A program made the position numbers and the translations under genes. Shown here one piece after another: positions 59,521 through 64,000 of a DNA stretch of 64,000 nucleotides. The notes under the pieces were generated by a model. That model was not told where the DNA came from and did no database searches. It worked only from the letters and a program-made list of their open reading frames with translations. Positions within the stretch are counted from its first letter, which is position 1; the number at the start of each line of letters is the position of its first letter. The stretch is from Lucifuga dentata (lineage: Eukaryota; Chordata; Actinopteri; Ophidiiformes; Bythitidae). The stretch covers positions 161,120-225,119 of the forward strand of contig VXCM01003123.1 in assembly GCA_014773175.1 (NCBI GenBank). Reading direction: 5' to 3'.

Positions 59521-60781
59521 AATATTAGCACATAGGACAGATGGTGTGTGTTATAGCTGTGATAAGTCTTAGTGGTAGACAGAATCTAGTGGTTTAAATT
59601 CTCAATTCAACCAAAAAACTATATATCTATAATCTAAAACTATGACAGGGCCAGATGAAAACAAACAAACAAACAAACAAGCAAATAAATAAAAGAATGG
59701 GGGGAACAATGGGATCGTTATTTGGAATCGCAAGATAAGAACACAGACTCAGCTATTTTCCTTCTTTCTTCTCTATGGGATAGGGAAGCAGCTCTTCTTT
59801 CTTTAGAAAGCCAGCTTTTTCAGGAAGTTTTTACATTTTTACTACTATTTTTGGCCTTCCATAATGGTTGACATACATATTATGCATCTCAAGAGAACTT
59901 CATAGTGCAATATAATACTGCTGCATAATAGGCAAATCTTATAAACAGCCTCTTCCAGCTGCTCAGAGTGACTTCTTTTTTGTGTCAAAAACACATTTGA
60001 AAGCCTTAATCTGTGTCATTTAGGCTGCTGAGGAACTGCATCATTTTTCTTGATGAAGGAAAGATTGTCACGGTAAATCAGCATCACTTGTGTACATTAT
60101 TTAGACCTTTTTAAATACATGTTGTGTTGTGATCCCAAAGCTGCCACCGTGTCATTGTAACCAGGAAATGTTTATTGATCAGCTATTCAGTTTTGCCAAC
60201 CAACTCTCCTCTGGGATATGACTAATCATTTGCCTCAGGCCAGCGATGAGAATTTTGACTGCGCTAATCTCTGGATTGAATGGAGATTAACCGCCATGTG
60301 GGGTGATGACTCCCTGCTTTGTGTTTTTGTCTGGATGAGGATCTGCTCTGCCTTATCTTATCACTCTGCCTCATTTCTCCAGGGCAGTTCCCTGTCGTTA
60401 TCAACAAAACTCCATCTACATGGAAATCAAAGCCTTTGCAGAAGTGGAATACGATTAGGGAGGGGAAGAAATGGGAAAAAAAGCCTAATCTTTCCCCTTT
60501 TGATTCATGCTAATAATACACTGCAGCAAGATGGAGCAGAAAGAGGGAAACGACAAGCACTCCACATTATGGTGAAGTTGGGTGGATGGAGGAGCAAGGT
60601 GGAGGAAGAGCAATGTGTTCATGTGTAAATTGTGTTTCTTGAACGTTTATCTTGAGGCTTCTTTTGTTTGAGGGCCTTGAAAATGAGGATTAACTCTCGC
60701 ATCACAGGACCCAGCTGCCTGATTCCACTGCTGACACTGACCTCCTTTGCTTTTTTTTTTTTTTTNGCGAAAGTGTCTGCA

Positions 60782-60809
60782 TGTGTGTGTGTGTGTGTGT
60801 GTGTGTGTG
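60782..60809. repeat. (GT)14 microsatellite
   Basis: Uninterrupted dinucleotide run. Confidence 0.95.
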
Positions 60810-60894
60810 GCTGCTGAAGCTTCTGGTCCAGACACTGAGGTTATGGAGGAGATTAGAAACCAAACCACACACATCCTCCCTCCCCAGTCAACAA

Positions 60895-60896
<2 letters not shown>

Positions 60897-60926
<30 letters not shown>
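60897..60926. repeat. (GT)15 microsatellite
   Basis: Uninterrupted dinucleotide run, 90 bp from the previous one. Confidence 0.95.
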
Positions 60927-60927
<1 letters not shown>

Positions 60928-61503
60928 TGTACAAATGTATAACATGCTACTGCCACTGCCGGTGACACCAGACAAAAAGAGGAAGACTGAGTCCATCTGT
61001 GAAAGCAGCAGGATTAAGCTGTGCTGAAGCCAAGAGCTACACGTCAATCAGCCGCTAAGTGTGTGTGTGCGTGTGTGTGTACTCCTGCTAGTGTTTGTTA
61101 CAAACACAACTGCACACTCACAAATGTACACATGCGGGTCTTCTCAGCGAAGGGGGAGGGAGGACCCCAATGGTGTTTTTATTTGTAATGTGTGGGATGG
61201 AATGGAGCCAGTGATACATCAATCACACTCAGACTGCAGCACAACAGCCAAAATCCGAAACAATAGAAAGAAAACTTCTTTTTTTTCCCCCAAAGGACCT
61301 CTTTCTGCACCCAGTCTGACCCAATCATAAATCACTTATGTTTGACATTTTCCTACCCCTATACTGTAACACAGAATGGACTGTAGAAAGATCAACTTGC
61401 ACATCAGGGTTGTGCCATATCAAATCATTCATGATAATACCGATATCATCTTCTTTGATCATAATTTGTCATATCTCAATTTTGTGTGATAACAAGAAGA
61501 CAC

Positions 61504-61692
61504 CCTGAAGTAGAGAGGTTAGCGCCTGATAAATTAGTTCCTAAAAAGCTAATTAACTCTGTTGTTTGGAAATGGTTTGGCTACAAGGCTAACTGCCAGA
61601 GTTTGGAACATGACAAATTTGTTTTGCCATCTGAAGCAGAAACACACGGGTTGATACCAAGAAAGCCAAGGAGGCAAGCTATAGACGGCTGA
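61504..61692 (+). pseudogene. BED-type zinc finger fragment of a hAT/ZBED transposase
   Basis: Open frame reading LVPKKLINSVVWKWFGYKAN. The block LVPKK-xSVVWKxFGxK is the start of BED zinc fingers in fish ZBED/hAT proteins. The expected C-x2-C and H-x3-5-H zinc ligands do not follow, and the frame ends at TGA (61690-61692). It is therefore a relic. Confidence 0.55.
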
Positions 61693-62474
61693 TTTGTGAC
61701 CCAAAACAAGCAGGCAACAAGCATAGCTGGAGTGTATATTTGATCTACCTGTGACAGAAAAAGCAAATGGCGGAGTGAAATTAGGTTATTGAAGACTTCT
61801 TGTCAGCAGTGACTTGTTGTGATGTAGGAACAGTTTCAGCTACACTCACTTCAGCTGAGTTCTTCAACTCCACCACTGGCTTGTGGTGGAGCCGAAAAAT
61901 GGAACGGTATTTAAATGCATCGTCATAAAGCCTATTTGGCATTGGAGGGAATATATCGCCAGGATTTCATAACATTTTCTTGTGATTTCTGTGGCCAAAA
62001 ATGCATTTTTTTGTGGCAGCTTTTCTGAAATTCTGCAGTATATTTTACAATGTTTTTTGTTTCATGTTAATTTCATATAAAGCAATAAAAAGTCATACAT
62101 ACTCAGTTTTAGGATGGTTTTAAGTAGAATACATAATACAAAAACAATTAGAAACATTTAAAGTGCTCACTTTTGTTTATTTTCCTGAACAAACAGCTCT
62201 TTTTCTTTTTCTTACTTTAGCATAATCAAATGGGATTTTACATGGCACTAATTAGCATTGCAGCTAGCGGACTTTTAGATCACTAATGTTTTTAGCATAA
62301 GTCAATGGAGTTGAACATATTGAAAATTAGCATTACAGCTAGCAGACATTTTTGATTGGAAGTGAGAGATGATGAAATAAAAATATTTTCAGTTCATCAT
62401 GAGATTGTGATGGACATAATGGGAAACTGGTAAAAGTTTGAATAAAACACCACTCACCTTGCACTGAATTATGC

Positions 62475-62697
62475 GATCGCAGAATTGCAGAATCCTGGAG
62501 GGACTGCTATATCATATTCACTGTTGGTGCAATATTGTCTACCTGTTTGCACATTTACTTTTATGCTTATTTATATTTTGTTCTGTATTTTATCTGTACA
62601 TAGTATACTCATATTATTTGTTTTCTGACACCACACACCAAGAGAAATTCCTTGTACACCTGTACTTGCCGAATAAAATAATTCTGATTCTGATAAC
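62475..62697 (+). repeat. LINE-like 3' tail
   Basis: ttgcacatttacttttatgc, gagaaattccttgtacacct, gtacttgccgaataaaataa followed by ttctgattctga. The AATAAA-(TTCTGA)n ending is typical of fish CR1/L2-type LINE tails. Confidence 0.5.
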
Positions 62698-62884
62698 CTG
62701 CCAAAGATCAGCTCTTATTTGGTGAAACTATTTATGTTTTATAGAGTACTGAACACAAGCATTTTGAGTTATTGTTTAGGATTCAGCTATTTATACTTTT
62801 ACTGAAGGGAAACGCTCGACTGTGCATACTTTGATACTTATTAATTTTTACTCATGTTACAATTTGCAGTATCGATTACTTCTG

Positions 62885-62979
62885 CAATTACCAATACAAC
62901 TACTGGAGTAGTAAATATTTAGTATTTATTCATATTTATTGGGCTTAAACATGCAAAATCACCAGTATGGTCCTTTAAT
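62885..62979 (+). repeat. TTAAAGGACC MITE, right-end fragment
   Basis: tattgggcttaaacatgcaa, aatcaccagtatggtccttt, aat is the right terminal repeat. Immediately before it, actggagtagtaaatattta resembles the sequence just inside the left terminus, so the element has collapsed. Confidence 0.7.
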
Positions 62980-63052
62980 ATAATCTTGAATAACATTATC
63001 ACAACAAAACCTTGAAATATTATGACATTCTTTTAAGGCTATATTTCCCTTC

Positions 63053-63403
63053 CCTAATGTGTACGTCAAAAAGAACCACAGCAAAAAAAAGAGAAATTTG
63101 ATGTTCAACAAAATGAAATTGCTTTACTTTGTTCTGTCGGAATCTTGGAGTTTTTTTCCTCTGATGAGACGCACACAGCCGGGCCCACACGGGTCAGCCC
63201 CCCTGCTGGGTCCTGTCTCTCTAACAGCCTTGTTGTCACGCTGTAAAGACCCCTAACTGTTCACCCATAATGCACCACTACTTCGCTGAGTCCGGTCTGA
63301 AGCCACCAGACATTCTGAAAGGCCAAGGCCGTGATGAGGTCTGCTCTGGGTGGATGTGTGTTGGGGGTGTTGACCTGGATGTAAACCCCCCATAACACCA
63401 CCA

Positions 63404-63434
<31 letters not shown>

Positions 63435-63956
63435 TAGAGCATGCAGGTGGGGGGTCATTATGCCCCCACATGCCGTGTACCAGTGATTGAAGCCGGCTCA
63501 CTCCCTTACACCTTTCACCCCGGCTAGACGGTGAAATTGAAATCAATACAGCCTATGATGAGGAGACTGGAGTGGGGAAGGGGTGGGGAGGGGGTGCTCT
63601 GGCTTGATGGATGGTTGGTTAAAAGGAGGGGGGATGATCAATTACCCTGATGGATTGCATTTTGGGGTTTCAGAAATGAGAAGGATCTCTGCTCCTTGGA
63701 GACCCACTGTCCACTGACGGAGGGGGAGAGGAGTTGGTACTCCTCCGCTGGAGTTTGCGTAACACCCAGCAAGGCTGGAATATCATTTACTNAGGAGTTG
63801 GTACTCCTCCGCTGGAGTTTGCGTAACACCCAGCAAGGCTGGAATATCATTTACTTCCATGTTTCATAATGATGTTGTTGTGAGAAGTGACAACTGGTGC
63901 CTCCTCCCTCCCCCCATCCTTTATTTTTCAAAAATGTTTAATCCCCTTCGTCACCT

Positions 63957-63957
<1 letters not shown>
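63053..63957. other. Intergenic with one artefactual duplication, no gene seen
   Basis: Relatively GC-rich unique sequence with the (CA)n at 63404-63431 and the N-flanked duplication at 63729-63855. No exon recognised. Confidence 0.45.
63404..63431. repeat. (CA)14 microsatellite
   Basis: Uninterrupted dinucleotide run. Confidence 0.95.

Positions 63958-64000
<43 letters not shown>
63958..64000. repeat. Poly(C) run at window end
   Basis: 43 consecutive C to the last base. May be a true homopolymer or a sequencing artefact next to a gap. Confidence 0.9.

Larger units (their letters stand above)
59521..61402. other. Intergenic, no gene seen
   Basis: Contains two (GT)n runs (60782, 60897) and an N in a T-run at 60766. 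No exon recognised. Confidence 0.45.
61403..63052 (+). mobile_element. Degenerate hAT (BED/ZBED type) element, probable
   Basis: The left end atcagggttgtgccatatca, followed by catgataataccgatatcat, resembles the termini of fish hAT elements. The far end aaaaccttgaaatattatga, then ttttaaggctatatttccct, resembles their other terminus (GGCCATATCGCCC). A BED-finger-like open frame lies inside (next entry). Later insertions at about 62.5 kb (LINE-like tail) and 62.9 kb (MITE fragment) interrupt it. The extent is approximate. Confidence 0.4.

Noticed and set aside
60218..60628. 136-codon open frame on the plus strand.
   Set aside because: No domain or neighbouring exons. Composition resembles translated noncoding DNA.
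62251..62350. Direct repeat of ATTAGCATTRCAGCTAGCRGAC about 76 bp apart as a possible CRISPR-like or regulatory array.
   Set aside because: Only two imperfect units in a vertebrate repeat-rich region, most likely part of the surrounding element.

Overview
The window is nuclear DNA from a vertebrate, almost certainly a teleost fish. The evidence is large spliced introns, AT-rich intergenic sequence, long (CT)n, (GA)n and (GT)n microsatellites, and many repeat types seen in fish: foldback MITEs, TTAA-flanked elements, LINE tails ending in short tandem repeats, a tRNA-headed SINE, and hAT and mariner relics. I found no bacterial genes, CRISPR arrays or operons.

One protein-coding gene can be supported: suco (SUN domain-containing ossification factor, SLP1/OPT family), on the plus strand from base 1 to about 16.7 kb. 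I recognise 24 coding exons. All splice phases agree, and the joined coding sequence in the window is 3918 nt (1305 codons plus stop) with no frame break. The initiator codon and the start of the signal peptide lie just before base 1. The encoded protein has, in order, the end of a signal peptide, an acidic Ser/Glu-rich lumenal region, a SUN domain, a long variable linker carried by one 1.3-kb exon, a coiled coil, a transmembrane helix, and a basic C-terminal tail. In other species the family consists of ER/nuclear-envelope glycoproteins (yeast Slp1 works with Emp65 in ER protein folding; mammalian SUCO is needed for osteoblast collagen production and bone formation).

From about 16.7 kb to 64 kb I recognise no gene. 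This desert is made of transposable-element debris, microsatellites and unique sequence that may hold regulatory elements. The most striking repeat is a family of about 14 copies and fragments with long (about 95 bp) terminal inverted repeats beginning TTAAAGGACCATAC. Four copies lie in suco introns and the rest are scattered to 63 kb. Two other TTAA-ended elements, a 211-bp foldback element flanked by TA, a nested retroposon with a 15-bp target-site duplication, and degenerate mariner, hAT/BED and LINE reverse-transcriptase relics are also present. Candidate regulatory motifs include RFX X-box-like palindromes, a convergent pair of CTCF-like motifs and a PBX-MEIS type site. All of these are inferred from motif matches only.

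Assembly quality matters here. Eight single-N positions are each flanked by a direct duplication of 63 to 67 bp, which looks like unmerged contig ends rather than biology. A 111-nt N gap at 37.3 kb sits between C-rich ends, and the window ends in a run of 43 C.
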